Source of the DNA: Micrococcaceae bacterium UBA7136
GTDB lineage: Bacteria > Actinomycetota > Actinomycetes > Actinomycetales > Micrococcaceae
DNA length: 22,537 nucleotides
Reading direction: 5' to 3'
NCBI GenBank assembly: GCA_002492045.1
Contig: DKXC01000090.1
Coordinates: 1 to 22,537 of the forward strand
A model generated the notes under the pieces. That model searched no databases. It was not told the DNA's origin and saw only the letters and a program-made list of their open reading frames with translations. How positions within the stretch are numbered: position 1 is the first letter of the stretch; every line of letters begins with the position of its first letter. Made by a program: the position numbers and the translations under genes. Shown in pieces: positions 14,266-22,537 of the stretch.

Positions 14266-15732
14266 CTAGCTAACCCCCATCATCCGCTTGAGAGTCCACT
14301 TGCGGGTCAGGAAGATCAGCAGACCAGTACCAATAGCAACCAGGCCCATGGTCGTAAAGTAGGGCACCTCAGTCTCCAGGGAGTAGAAGTCAGCCAGCCA
14401 ACCGGCCAGCACCGACCCCATAGAAACAGAGATGAAGTAGAGGGCCATCATCATGACCCGGTGGGACTCCGGCGCCAGGCGGGAAACCAGGGACTGGCCC
14501 ACCGGTGAGATGCTGAGCTCGCCCATGGTGCAAACAAAGAGAATGAGCACCATCCAGGCCACGTTGACGCTGGTGTTACCGGCCAGGGGCAGGAAGAGCA
14601 GGAAGGCCAGGCCCACCAGTACCAGACCCAGGGAGAACTTAGTGGGCGAGGTGGGCTGGCGGTCCCCCATCTTGGTCCACATGGCGGTGAAGATAGCACC
14701 AAAGGTCAGGATGAAGAAGGGGTTAATGGACTGGAAGAGGGAGGGCGGGAACTCCATCCCAAAAATGTTCCAGTTAAGGCGGCTCTCAGAGTAGATGGCC
14801 AGGACGGTGAACTGCTGCTGGAAGAGGGCCCAGAAGACCACGTTGCCAATCCAGAGGGGAATGAAGGAAACCACCCGGGAGTGCTCCTCACTGCTGGTCT
14901 TCTTGGAGGTCAGCAGCAGGGCGAAGATAACCAGGCCGAAGACGGCAACCAGGGCCAGAACCCAGTTCTTGAGGTTGAAGGGGTTGACGATGCCGGTCAC
15001 CAGCAGCAGGGCAATCAAGGCTAGGATGCCCAGGGCCAGCAGGCTGTACTTCTTCTGCTCAGCCGGGCTGAGGGGGTCAGCCACCTGACGGGCATTATCG
15101 GGCATATTCTTGCGGGTCAGGGCGTACTGGATGAGTCCCAGGGCCATGCCGACGGCGGCCAGGCCGAAGCCAGCGTGGAAGCCCCAGCTGACCTGGAAGA
15201 AACCGGTCAGGCTGGGCCCAAAGAGGGCACCCAGGTTAACGCCCATGTAGAAGATGGTGAAGCCGCCGTCCCGACGCCGGTCGGTGCGGTCATAGAGGGA
15301 ACCCACCAGAACCGTGGAGTTAGTTTTGAGGCAGCCAGAGCCAATAGCAACCAGAACCAGGCCAACAGCCACACCGGCTGCACCTGGGATGAAGGCCAGG
15401 GCGATGTGGCCCAGCATGATGGTGATGGCCGAGTAGAAGAGGGTGCGCTCAGGGCCCAGGACCCGGTCGCCCAGGAAACCGCCCAGGATGGCCAGCAGGT
15501 AGACCATGCCGCCGTAGGCGCCCATGATGCCGGCTGCGACGGTGGCGTCCAAGCCCAGGCCGCCGTCGGTAACCGAGTAGTAGAGGTAGTAGAGCATGAT
15601 GCCCTGCATACCGTAGTAGGAGAAACGCTCCCAGACCTCGATAGAGAAGAGGTTGAAGAGCATGGCTGGGTGGCCAAAGAAGCGGCGGTCTTGGGAAGAC
15701 TCTGCTTGCTGGGCTGCGGGTGCTGTCGTCAC
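14266..15732 (-). CDS. POT-family proton-coupled oligopeptide transporter
   Basis: 488-residue inner-membrane symporter importing di- and tripeptides with protons (PTR2/DtpT group of the MFS). The ExxER-type proton-coupling motif is seen in EVWERFSYYGM near the N-terminus, followed by GGFLGDRVLG. FYMGVNLGALFGP and a C-terminal-half segment with GELSISPVGQSLVSRLAP are also typical. About 14 membrane segments are present. The frame is open to 15807, but the GTG at 15732 is preceded by AGAAGG at a 7-nt gap, while the upstream GTG has no binding site. It follows mnhG by 143 bp on the same strand; no clear terminator or promoter is visible in that gap. Confidence 0.93.
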   Translation of the reverse strand: MTTAPAAQQAESSQDRRFFGHPAMLFNLFSIEVWERFSYYGMQGIMLYYLYYSVTDGGLGLDATVAAGIMGAYGGMVYLLAILGGFLGDRVLGPERTLFYSAITIMLGHIALAFIPGAAGVAVGLVLVAIGSGCLKTNSTVLVGSLYDRTDRRRDGGFTIFYMGVNLGALFGPSLTGFFQVSWGFHAGFGLAAVGMALGLIQYALTRKNMPDNARQVADPLSPAEQKKYSLLALGILALIALLLVTGIVNPFNLKNWVLALVAVFGLVIFALLLTSKKTSSEEHSRVVSFIPLWIGNVVFWALFQQQFTVLAIYSESRLNWNIFGMEFPPSLFQSINPFFILTFGAIFTAMWTKMGDRQPTSPTKFSLGLVLVGLAFLLFLPLAGNTSVNVAWMVLILFVCTMGELSISPVGQSLVSRLAPESHRVMMMALYFISVSMGSVLAGWLADFYSLETEVPYFTTMGLVAIGTGLLIFLTRKWTLKRMMGVS

Positions 15733-15875
15733 GACATTACCTTCTTCTAGGGGTAGGAAACTGCCCCGGGTAAGGGCAGGCTGATAAACAGTAAGGATAC
15801 TCCTCACAGTCTGCCTGCTGGCCTTTTAAGCCCCCACAAGCCCTAAATGCGGTAGGTACCACCCACCTTTGAGAC

Positions 15876-16226
15876 CTAGCTCATCTCATCGACCAGGGTG
15901 CGCAGGTCATCATGGTCTAGGTCGTCCTTACGGAAGTGCTTGTTGCGGTAACCAGACCGGCCCATCATATGACCAGAGATAGGGATGGTCAGCATCTGTA
16001 GCAGCAGAATGACCAGCAGAACCGGCAGCAGGGCCCAGGAGCGGAAATGGAAGCCCACCGCCGCCAGCATGAGCATGAGCCCGAAAACCTGGGGCTTGGT
16101 GCCGGCATGCAAACGGGTCAATAGATCAGGGAAACGAACCAGGCCAATTCCGGCTGCAAGAGACATGATCGCCCCCAGTATCAGGCAGAGGGCCGTCAAG
16201 AAGTCGAAGAGAGTATCAAGATTCAT
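15876..16226 (-). CDS. mnhG: Mrp antiporter subunit G
   Basis: 116-residue membrane subunit of the multisubunit Na+/H+ antiporter (Mrp/Mnh/Pha). Three hydrophobic segments are visible, with the family block GIGLVRFPDLLTRLHAGTKPQ after the first and an acidic C-terminal tail (KDDLDHDDLRTLVDEM). Length is normal. The ATG at 16226 has AGGAAGG 6 nt upstream. It is the last gene of the A-C-D-E-F-G operon, 11 bp after mnhF. Confidence 0.93.
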   Translation of the reverse strand: MNLDTLFDFLTALCLILGAIMSLAAGIGLVRFPDLLTRLHAGTKPQVFGLMLMLAAVGFHFRSWALLPVLLVILLLQMLTIPISGHMMGRSGYRNKHFRKDDLDHDDLRTLVDEMS

Positions 16227-16237
16227 GGCTTGCCTTC

Positions 16238-16564
16238 CTAGTCCTCAGCCTTGCGCTTCTTCCGCCGACGGCGGGTGCGTCCGGCCAGGGGCTGGGCCTC
16301 AGGTAGCTTACGGTTATCAGCAAAGCGGGCTACGGTCACCGACCCCACAAAACCCACGGTAGCGATAACCACCAGCAGAACAATATAGTGCTGGCTATTG
16401 GTCTCAATCATGAGCAGGCAGAGGGCCGCGGTCAGGATAGACAGTAGGACGTCCGAGGCTAGCACCCGGTCTAGTAGGGCCGGGCCCTTCCAGATGCGGT
16501 AGACCGACCCCCAGGCTGCTAGGGCCAGGATCAGGCCAGCAGCCCAGATAGCAATATCTAGCAT
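16238..16564 (-). CDS. mnhF: Mrp antiporter subunit F
   Basis: 108-residue membrane subunit with three hydrophobic segments; the family signature RIWKGPALLDRVLASDVL lies after the first. Its first base overlaps the last base of the mnhE stop codon (TAATG), so the two are translationally coupled. An oddity is the very basic C-terminal tail, RTRRRRKKRKAED, which gives a charged cytosolic end opposite in sign to the acidic tail of MnhC. Confidence 0.93.
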   Translation of the reverse strand: MLDIAIWAAGLILALAAWGSVYRIWKGPALLDRVLASDVLLSILTAALCLLMIETNSQHYIVLLVVIATVGFVGSVTVARFADNRKLPEAQPLAGRTRRRRKKRKAED

Positions 16565-17136
16565 TATGCGTGCTCCTTGCCTAGTTCCTTGAGGGCCCGT
16601 TCGTCCGCCAGCAGGGCCTCGTATTCTTCCTTGCTTCCGGCCGCCCGGATAATCAGGGCCTCAAAGTCCTCTACCTGCCGGGTGAAGGCAGCGATCTCCT
16701 CGGGTGTGGAGGTGTTGAGTACATGGAAGTAAAGCACCGAGAGGGAGCGGTCTACCTCAACCACCACCGACCCAGGAATCAGGGACATAGTGTGAGAGAT
16801 AGCCGTAATGAGCAGGTCGGAGTGGGTGCGCAGCTGGACGGCCACCACCGAGTTATGCAGGGGCGGGCGGAAGGTCATAGCCAGCCGCATGACCTGGAAG
16901 CTGGCCACCGCAATATTCCAGACCAGCAGGAAGGCGAATTTAATCCCGTAGAGGGGGTTAAAGCGGTCTGACAGGTAGAGGGTGGGCAGGCGGAAGACCA
17001 GCAGGGTCAGGGCCGCCAGCAGGGCACCGAAGGCCACCGAGGGCAGGGAGAAGTCCTGCCAGAGGGCGCACCAGACAAAGACCAGCCAGATAAAGGGCAC
17101 CAGGGCGTGGGCCAGGGCAGATACAGAGAACTTCAT
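16564..17136 (-). CDS. mnhE: Mrp antiporter subunit E
   Basis: 190-residue subunit. Hydrophobic segments occupy the first ~85 residues. The soluble C-terminal part has the typical block TLISHTMSLIPGSVVVEV-like (here AISHTMSLIPGSVVVEVD) and LYFHVLN. It is needed for assembly of the complex in other bacteria. The ATG at 17136 lies 3 nt after the mnhD stop, with AGGAGG inside the mnhD end. A C-terminal helical extension of about 35 charged residues follows the conserved core. Confidence 0.93.
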   Translation of the reverse strand: MKFSVSALAHALVPFIWLVFVWCALWQDFSLPSVAFGALLAALTLLVFRLPTLYLSDRFNPLYGIKFAFLLVWNIAVASFQVMRLAMTFRPPLHNSVVAVQLRTHSDLLITAISHTMSLIPGSVVVEVDRSLSVLYFHVLNTSTPEEIAAFTRQVEDFEALIIRAAGSKEEYEALLADERALKELGKEHA

Positions 17137-17139
17137 GGC

Positions 17140-18744
17140 TTACTGATCCTCCTGACTGGCCTGGTAGTCCTCCAGGTACTGGGCCCGGGTAGGGGCCTGA
17201 TCCCCAAAGACCGAGCGGATGTAGCGGTCTGGTTCAAAGAGGTTGTCGCTGGCCCGGTCAGCCAGGTGGAAGAGGGGCCCCGCAAAGACCGTAATCAAAG
17301 CACCAAGCACCACCAGGCTGACGGTTGAGGCCATCATAGAGACCGGGATCGGCTTGCTCTCATAGTGGGCCGGGTCGTCCGAATGTTCGGCCATGACCAG
17401 GGCAGAGATAGGCTCCTCGGCTTCCTTAGCCGGACGCCAGAAGGCCTTGTTCCAGACACGAACCAGGGCCAGTAGGGTCAGCAGGGAGGCCAGCAGACCC
17501 ACCCCGGCCGTCACATAGGCCAGGGTGGTTCCCCTCTCCACGGTAGCCTGCAAGAGGCCCACCTTGCCAATGAAGCCCGAGAAGGGCGGGATACCGCCGG
17601 AGTTCATGGCCGGAATGAAGTAGAGCAGGGCCAGCACCGGGGCAATCTTAATGAGGCCACCCAGGCGGCGGGTATTGGTAGACCCGGCCCGGCGCTCAAT
17701 CAGGCCCACCACCATGAAGAGGCCGGTCTGAATCAGAATATGGTGGGCAATGTAGAAGACCACTGTGGTTAGGCCCAGCTCGTTCGAGAGGGAAATACCC
17801 CAAATCATGTAGCCAATATGGCTAATCAGAATAAAGGAAAGCAGACGCTTAATATCGCCCTGGGCCAGGGCACCCAGAATACCCACCAGCAGGGTCAGGC
17901 AGGCCACCACACCCAGCAGGGTGGAGAGGTCTCCGTCCGGGAAGAGTAGGGTCTCGGTGCGGATAATGGCGTAGACGCCCACCTTAGTCAGCAGGCCCGC
18001 AAAGACGGCCGTCACCGGGGCCGGGGCCGTCGGGTAGGAGTCCGGCAGCCAGAGGGAGAGGGGGAAGACCGCAGCCTTAATACCGAAGGCAATCAGCAGC
18101 ATGAGGTGCAACTGCATCTGGGTGCCCACCGGTAGGGTAGCCAGCTTCAGCGACAAATCCGCCATGTTGACCGTTCCCACCGAGGCGTAGATAAAGCCCA
18201 GGGCCGTCAAAAAGAGCATGGAGGAGACCACCGAAACCACCACATAGGTGACGCCCGCCCGAATACGGGGGGTGTTGGCGTTCATCATGATCAGCACGTA
18301 GGAGGCCATGAGCAGAATCTCAAACCCCACGTAGAGGTTGAAGAGGTCCCCGGCTAGGAAGGCGTTAGAGACACCACCCAGCAGCAGCAGGTAGGTGGGG
18401 TAGAAGACCGAAATCGGTACTTCGTCGTCTTCGTCCTGCAGGTTCTGGCCGGTCGCAAAGACCAGGACCGCCAGCGAGATGGTGGAAGAGACCAGCAGCA
18501 TGAGGGCAGAAAGCTGATCCACCACCATGACAATGCCGAAGGGGGCCTGCCAGCCACCCAGGTGAACAGCCTGCGGTTCAGCGTCCCAGACCGAAGCCAG
18601 CAGGAGGGCCTCAAAAATTAGGGTCAGGGTGACAGCCGCGAAGGCAATCCGCCGCTGGACGGCGTCCCGCTTAGAAATGAAGGTGATGGCGGCAGCAGCA
18701 AAAAGAATAATGACGCAAAGGGGGGCCAGCTGGGTAATATTCAC
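17140..18744 (-). CDS. mnhD: Mrp antiporter subunit D
   Basis: 534-residue proton-translocating subunit homologous to complex I NuoM/NuoN. About 14 membrane segments; the functionally important membrane Glu is in NLYVGFEILLMASYVLI (about residue 142), and a Lys in the FGIKAAVFPLSLWLP block. The start is GTG at 18744, 3 nt after the mnhC stop, with a G-rich AAGGGGG stretch upstream. The C-terminal ~80 residues after the last main segments carry an acidic stretch and end in a long soluble tail. Confidence 0.95.
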   Translation of the reverse strand: MNITQLAPLCVIILFAAAAITFISKRDAVQRRIAFAAVTLTLIFEALLLASVWDAEPQAVHLGGWQAPFGIVMVVDQLSALMLLVSSTISLAVLVFATGQNLQDEDDEVPISVFYPTYLLLLGGVSNAFLAGDLFNLYVGFEILLMASYVLIMMNANTPRIRAGVTYVVVSVVSSMLFLTALGFIYASVGTVNMADLSLKLATLPVGTQMQLHLMLLIAFGIKAAVFPLSLWLPDSYPTAPAPVTAVFAGLLTKVGVYAIIRTETLLFPDGDLSTLLGVVACLTLLVGILGALAQGDIKRLLSFILISHIGYMIWGISLSNELGLTTVVFYIAHHILIQTGLFMVVGLIERRAGSTNTRRLGGLIKIAPVLALLYFIPAMNSGGIPPFSGFIGKVGLLQATVERGTTLAYVTAGVGLLASLLTLLALVRVWNKAFWRPAKEAEEPISALVMAEHSDDPAHYESKPIPVSMMASTVSLVVLGALITVFAGPLFHLADRASDNLFEPDRYIRSVFGDQAPTRAQYLEDYQASQEDQ

Positions 18745-18747
18745 GGG

Positions 18748-19260
18748 TTATTCCCCCTTCCTGGCAACCTGCGGCTGCATACTGGTCTGCAACTTACGTC
18801 TCTTCTCTTCTTCCTGCTGGTACTCCCTCTCACGGGTCTCTTCGTCCCCGTCGAACTCGGAGCTCTCTACACCGGCAGCAGCGTCTTCTTCCTTGTCGAA
18901 GGCGTCCTGCTCGGCCACGCGAATGTCCTCGGCGTCGTCGGTAATTTCATCGGCCTTAGACAGCAGCCAGGAGCGGTAGATAATGCCCAAAAAGAGGGCA
19001 GTCACCGCACAGGAAATAACGATAGCCGTCAGAATCAGGGCCTGGGGCAGGGGGTCAGAGTAGTCGCTGGCGGCGGTCTCCTTACTGTAGAAGGGGGCCA
19101 GGCCGGCCGGGCCACCAGCATGCAGAATCAGGATGTTGGTGGCGTTAGTCATGAGCATAAGGCCCAGAAGGACGCGGGTCATGGAGCGGTCTAGTACCAG
19201 GTAGACGCCCACGGCGTAGAGCACGCCCATGACCAGAATCAGGCTGAGGTCGATAATCAT
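18748..19260 (-). CDS. mnhC: Mrp antiporter subunit C with acidic C-terminal extension
   Basis: 170-residue subunit related to complex I NuoK. The first ~100 residues have three hydrophobic segments, with LLGLMLMTNATNILILHAGG and DPLPQALILTAIVI as family marks. The frame is open to 19317, but the ATG at 19260, with AAAGG 6 nt upstream and MIIDLSLILVMG, is the family start; it begins 1 nt after the mnhA stop. Beyond residue ~100 an unusual ~70-residue tail follows, rich in Glu and Asp and then Gln/Arg, with probable coiled-coil character. Typical MnhC proteins are about 110-115 residues, though longer acidic tails occur in actinobacteria. Confidence 0.93.
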   Translation of the reverse strand: MIIDLSLILVMGVLYAVGVYLVLDRSMTRVLLGLMLMTNATNILILHAGGPAGLAPFYSKETAASDYSDPLPQALILTAIVISCAVTALFLGIIYRSWLLSKADEITDDAEDIRVAEQDAFDKEEDAAAGVESSEFDGDEETREREYQQEEEKRRKLQTSMQPQVARKGE

Positions 19261-19261
19261 C

Positions 19262-22200
19262 TTAGGCCTTTCCTGCCTTAGCTCGGGCTTGCTTTTCTTC
19301 CTTGCGGCGCTGGGCAATCAGCTTCATATCAATCCGTTCACCCAGGGAGCGCAGGATATCCAGGATCAGGCCAATCACCAGCAGGTAGACCCCAATATCG
19401 AAGATGGTTGCCGTCACGAAGTGGACGTCCCCGAAGACGGGCAGGTGGAAGTCCAGCACGTAGCTAGAGAAGATGGGGTCTCCCCAGAGGGCCGGGGCCA
19501 GGGCGTAGGCGGCGGCGATTCCCAGGCCCAGGCCCAGGTAGGCGCCAGCCGAAATGGGTGAGGCGGCCCGCAGCTCGGCACCACCACCGGCCAGGTAGCG
19601 GACGGTAAAGGCCAGGCCCACCATGAGGCCACCGGCAAAACCACCACCGGGCAGGTTATGACCGGCAAAGAGCATGTAGAGGGAAATAATGATCAGGGTG
19701 TGGAAGAGCAGGCGGGTCATGACCTCCAGCAGGATGGACCGGGCCTCTGGCGGCAGGGTGCGTCCAGCCACGATGAAGGGGTCGCGTTCAACTGAGGAGA
19801 ACTTACCGGCCACCCGCTGGGCCACCGTAATCTGGGTGCGCTGGGCAAAGGACCGCTCAATCTTCTTCATAGCGGCAGTATCCAGGTTGCGAGCGCTCCC
19901 AGAGTCAGCCCGGCCCTCAATGAAGAGCAGGGAGGCCACACCGGTAGCGGCTAGGGCCAGCACAGAAATCTCGCCGAAGGTGTCCCAGCCGCGCATGTCT
20001 ACCAGGGTCACGTTGACCACGTTGTAGCCGTGGCCTAGCTCGTAGGCCAGGCGGGGCATGTCTAGGGAAATGGGGTCTAGGGAGCGGGAGGAGAGGGTGA
20101 ACATGGTCAGGGCCATCATGAGCCCGGCGAAGCCCAGGGCGATGATGATGCGCAGGGTCTTGCGGGCCCCGTCCTTACCGCTGGGCGAAGGGATGCGGGG
20201 AATCTTACGGGGCAGTACGCGCATACCCAGGACGAAGGCCACCAGGACGATAGTTTCAACCAGCATCTGGGTGGTGGCCAGGTCGGGGGCGCTGCGCAGG
20301 GCAAAGAGGAGGGTCATGCCGTAGCCGGTGACCGAGACCATCATGATGGCCAGGAAGCGTTTGCGGACGAAGACCACTACCAGGGCGGCCACCATCATGA
20401 CGATGGCGATGGTCCATTCGGCCAGGGAGCCTGAGACCCGCAGATTTTGCAGGGGCGGGGTCTCGTTAATGACCAGGGCCACGGTGGGGACGAAGACAGC
20501 GGTGGTTAGGATGACGGCCAGGTAGAAGGCCAGGGAGCCTCGCTGGGTCATACCGGTGACCCAGACGGCCAGGCGATCTAGCTGGTCCATGCCGTCCCGG
20601 TAGACGATGGAGGCGCTGCGGGTGCTAGGCAGGAAGTCTTGTAGTTCTTCAATCTGCTTGCGGAAGATGAAGAGCAGGGAGCCGGCCGCAATAATGCCCA
20701 GGCTGGTCAGGAAGGCGGGGGTGATGCCGTGCCAGAGGGCCAGGTGCAGGCTGGTTTCTTGGCTGTCGGCGGCGAAGGCCTGAAGGGTGGGGCTGACTAG
20801 CAGGTGGACAGGCTCAGGGTAGAGCCCGTAGGCCAGGGTCAGGATGGTGAGTAGGGCCGGGGCTGCCAGGAAGCCGTAGGGAACCTGGTGGAAGGCGGTG
20901 TTGGGGCTCATCTTGACCCCGCGGCGGTTGCGCTGGGCTGCTGGGGCAGCCGGGCTGGAGCCGTCCACTTCTTGGAAGTTCTTGCCGGTTTCAGCGGCGC
21001 AGTATTTGACGCCTTCCTTGAGCATGTAGGCGGCGGGCTTGACGCCGAAGGCACCCCAGACGAAGCGGGCCGAGTAGGCGAAGGTCAGCACTGAGCCCAG
21101 GACGACAGCCGCCAGGGTGGCGGCCCCTTGCCAGCCGCCTTGACCGTGCAGGGCCACCTCTAGGACGGCTTCCTTGGCGACGAAACCGGCTAGGGGCGGT
21201 AGACCGGCCATGGAGGCAGCCGAGATGGTGCCTACAATCGCCAGCTTGGGGGCCCGGCGGTAAATACCTGAGAGCTTGCGGATATCACGGGTGCCGGACT
21301 GGTGGTCGATAATACCGACGGTCAGGAAGAGGGCCGCCTTGAAGAGGGAGTGGGCCAGCATGAGGGCAGTCGCCGCGTAGAGGGCGTCCTGGCTGCCACC
21401 AGAGATGACCAGGGCCAGGAAGCCCAGCTGGGAGACGGTACCGTAGGCCAGAATCAGTTTGAGGTCGGTCTGTTTGAGGGCCGTCCAGCCGCCGAAGACC
21501 ATGGTGAAGGCACCGAAGATGACTAGGACGTCCTGCCAGATCGCTACCTGGCCGTAGCCGGGGGCCAGGCGCAGCAGCAGATAGATGCCGGCCTTGACCA
21601 TGGCGGCAGCATGCAGGTAGGCGGAGACGGGGGTGGGGGCGGCCATGGCGCCGGGCAGCCAGAAGTGGAAGGGGAAGATAGCTGATTTAGAGAGGGCGCC
21701 GCAGAGAATAAGAACCAGGGCAGTGGAGAGGTAGGCCAGGGCGATAGGGCCCTGGTTGGCTTGGGCGGCTGCGACCAGAGCGGGGCCTTCTTCGACAATG
21801 CGGGCCAGGGAGTAGGTGCCTAGGGCCTGGGCCAGCATGACGATGCCCATGAGCATGGCCAGGCCGCCTGCGGTGGTGACGGTCAGGGCCTGGAGGGCCG
21901 AGCGGCGGGCAGTCAGGCGCTGACGGGAGTAACCAATCAGCAGGTAGGAGAGGATAGTGGTGATTTCCCAGAAGATGAAGAGGAGGATGAAGTCATCTGC
22001 TGTGATCAGGCCGAACATGGCCCCGGCGAAGCCGAAGAGGTAGGCGGCGAAGAGGCCGGTGTCGCCGGTGGAGTGTTTGAAGTAGCTGGCGCAGTAGAAG
22101 AGCACCAGGGAACCGACACCTAGCACCAGGAGGCTAAGGATCCAGGAGAGGGTATCCATGCGGAAGGTGACCTGGAGGTTGAGCTCCGGGATCCAGGTGT

Positions 22201-22372
22201 AGCTTTCGGCCCAGGGGTTTCCGCCCAGGATCTGGCTGGTTTTGGTCAGCACCAGGGCTAGGACGCCGGCGGGGATGGCGGCTAGCAGGTAGAAGGTGCT
22301 GGTGCCCAGGCGGCGGTAGAGCCAGGGGGTGGCGATTGCTGCGAGAAGGAAAAGCGCGAGAACTATGGTCAC
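19262..22372 (-). CDS. mnhA: Mrp antiporter subunit A fused to subunit B
   Basis: 1036-residue membrane protein, the main ion-translocating subunit. Residues to about 480 form the NuoL-like domain, with the key Glu at about 136 in FIFWEITTILSYLLIGYSR. A hydrophilic insert with APAAQRNRRG follows at about 455-480. The middle C-terminal portion carries further membrane segments of the MrpA tail. From about 880 the sequence is the MnhB domain (TRLLFHTLIIISLYMLFAGH then NLPGGGFAGGL), so subunit B is fused and no separate mnhB exists. It ends in a basic Lys/Arg/Ala tail. The start is GTG at 22372 with AAGGG 7 nt upstream. It heads the operon; the A-B fusion is usual in actinobacteria. Confidence 0.95.
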   Translation of the reverse strand: MTIVLALFLLAAIATPWLYRRLGTSTFYLLAAIPAGVLALVLTKTSQILGGNPWAESYTWIPELNLQVTFRMDTLSWILSLLVLGVGSLVLFYCASYFKHSTGDTGLFAAYLFGFAGAMFGLITADDFILLFIFWEITTILSYLLIGYSRQRLTARRSALQALTVTTAGGLAMLMGIVMLAQALGTYSLARIVEEGPALVAAAQANQGPIALAYLSTALVLILCGALSKSAIFPFHFWLPGAMAAPTPVSAYLHAAAMVKAGIYLLLRLAPGYGQVAIWQDVLVIFGAFTMVFGGWTALKQTDLKLILAYGTVSQLGFLALVISGGSQDALYAATALMLAHSLFKAALFLTVGIIDHQSGTRDIRKLSGIYRRAPKLAIVGTISAASMAGLPPLAGFVAKEAVLEVALHGQGGWQGAATLAAVVLGSVLTFAYSARFVWGAFGVKPAAYMLKEGVKYCAAETGKNFQEVDGSSPAAPAAQRNRRGVKMSPNTAFHQVPYGFLAAPALLTILTLAYGLYPEPVHLLVSPTLQAFAADSQETSLHLALWHGITPAFLTSLGIIAAGSLLFIFRKQIEELQDFLPSTRSASIVYRDGMDQLDRLAVWVTGMTQRGSLAFYLAVILTTAVFVPTVALVINETPPLQNLRVSGSLAEWTIAIVMMVAALVVVFVRKRFLAIMMVSVTGYGMTLLFALRSAPDLATTQMLVETIVLVAFVLGMRVLPRKIPRIPSPSGKDGARKTLRIIIALGFAGLMMALTMFTLSSRSLDPISLDMPRLAYELGHGYNVVNVTLVDMRGWDTFGEISVLALAATGVASLLFIEGRADSGSARNLDTAAMKKIERSFAQRTQITVAQRVAGKFSSVERDPFIVAGRTLPPEARSILLEVMTRLLFHTLIIISLYMLFAGHNLPGGGFAGGLMVGLAFTVRYLAGGGAELRAASPISAGAYLGLGLGIAAAYALAPALWGDPIFSSYVLDFHLPVFGDVHFVTATIFDIGVYLLVIGLILDILRSLGERIDMKLIAQRRKEEKQARAKAGKA

Positions 22373-22414
22373 GTAGGGGCCCTTGGGGTTGGCGTCGGGT
22401 CACTCAAGGCTTTA

Positions 22415-22444
22415 AGCCTATCGTCTGCTAGTTTATCTTGTCGA
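22415..22444 (-). promoter_or_regulatory. Candidate promoter of the mnh operon
   Basis: TCGACA (22444-22439) and TAGGCT (22420-22415) are 18 bp apart on the minus strand. The start would be near 22408, giving a leader of about 36 nt to the GTG of mnhA. A palindrome at 22476-22497 lies about 30 bp upstream of the -35. Confidence 0.4.
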
Positions 22445-22475
22445 TGATGGGGGTCTCAGGGCTTCTGCTAGCAGG

Positions 22476-22497
22476 GGTACCAGATTTGTCTGGTACC
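22476..22497. repeat. Perfect palindrome GGTACCAGA-N4-TCTGGTACC
   Basis: 9-bp perfect arms around TTTG, 104 bp upstream of the mnhA start. It is the best copy of the family seen at 80-101 and 5965-5986. It could be an activator or repressor site for the antiporter operon or for a gene outside the window. Confidence 0.75.
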
Positions 22498-22516
22498 TGC
22501 CCTGTCTTGGCCCAGG

Positions 22517-22525
22517 GGTACCAGA
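22517..22525 (+). repeat. Half-site GGTACCAGA
   Basis: Single left arm, preceded by GG to give GGGGTACCAGA as at 22474-22484; starts 41 bp after the full palindrome's left arm. No right arm follows at the expected place (22530-22537). Confidence 0.5.
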
Positions 22526-22537
22526 TTGAGACGTTTT

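Overview
The window looks like chromosomal DNA of a high-GC actinobacterium, probably of the Micrococcaceae and perhaps Rothia-like. That placement is inferred from protein style, GTG starts and gene neighbourhood (pyrE, TrmH/SpoU methyltransferase, class II fba, DUF3151, alanine dehydrogenase, fused MrpA-MrpB antiporter); no database search was possible. I see no rRNA, tRNA, CRISPR array or intact insertion sequence. Almost every gene is on the minus strand; the exceptions are the glutamate symporter and a DUF4242 gene.

Layout, left to right. 1-217: end of a short repeated element, a palindrome and the ald terminator. 218-1821: ald and a DUF3151 gene. 1865-3222: an AT-richer Fic-family gene and, upstream of it, three 34-bp palindromes spaced exactly 52 bp apart. 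3313-4671: gltS on the plus strand with its own terminator. 4691-5986: a DUF559/AbiEi-like gene bracketed by two nearly identical 66-bp elements in the same orientation. 6029-7134: fba and its terminator. 7412-10604: a DASS-family dicarboxylate transporter and a DHA2-type MFS exporter. 10628-13326: TrmH-family methyltransferase, pyrE and pabB. 13461-14251: a DUF4242 gene flanked by related sequences, ending in a strong hairpin shared with the convergent POT peptide transporter (14266-15732). 15876-22372: a complete Mrp/Mnh cation/proton antiporter operon, A(+B)-C-D-E-F-G. 22403-22537: its probable promoter and two further palindrome-related sites.

How the genes work together. The Mrp operon sets Na+/H+ balance and could support the Na+-coupled symporters (GltS and probably the DASS carrier). 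fba, ald, pyrE and pabB are core metabolism. The conserved fba/DUF3151 neighbourhood appears interrupted by fic, gltS and the DUF559 gene, the accessory part of the window.

The best candidates for something new are the phased operator-like array in front of the Fic/winged-helix gene, the 66-bp element family that brackets the DUF559 gene (its stop codon lies in the element), the perfect inverted DnaA-box-like pair in front of the same gene, and a separate palindrome family, GGTACCAGA-N4-TCTGGTACC, scattered between genes.
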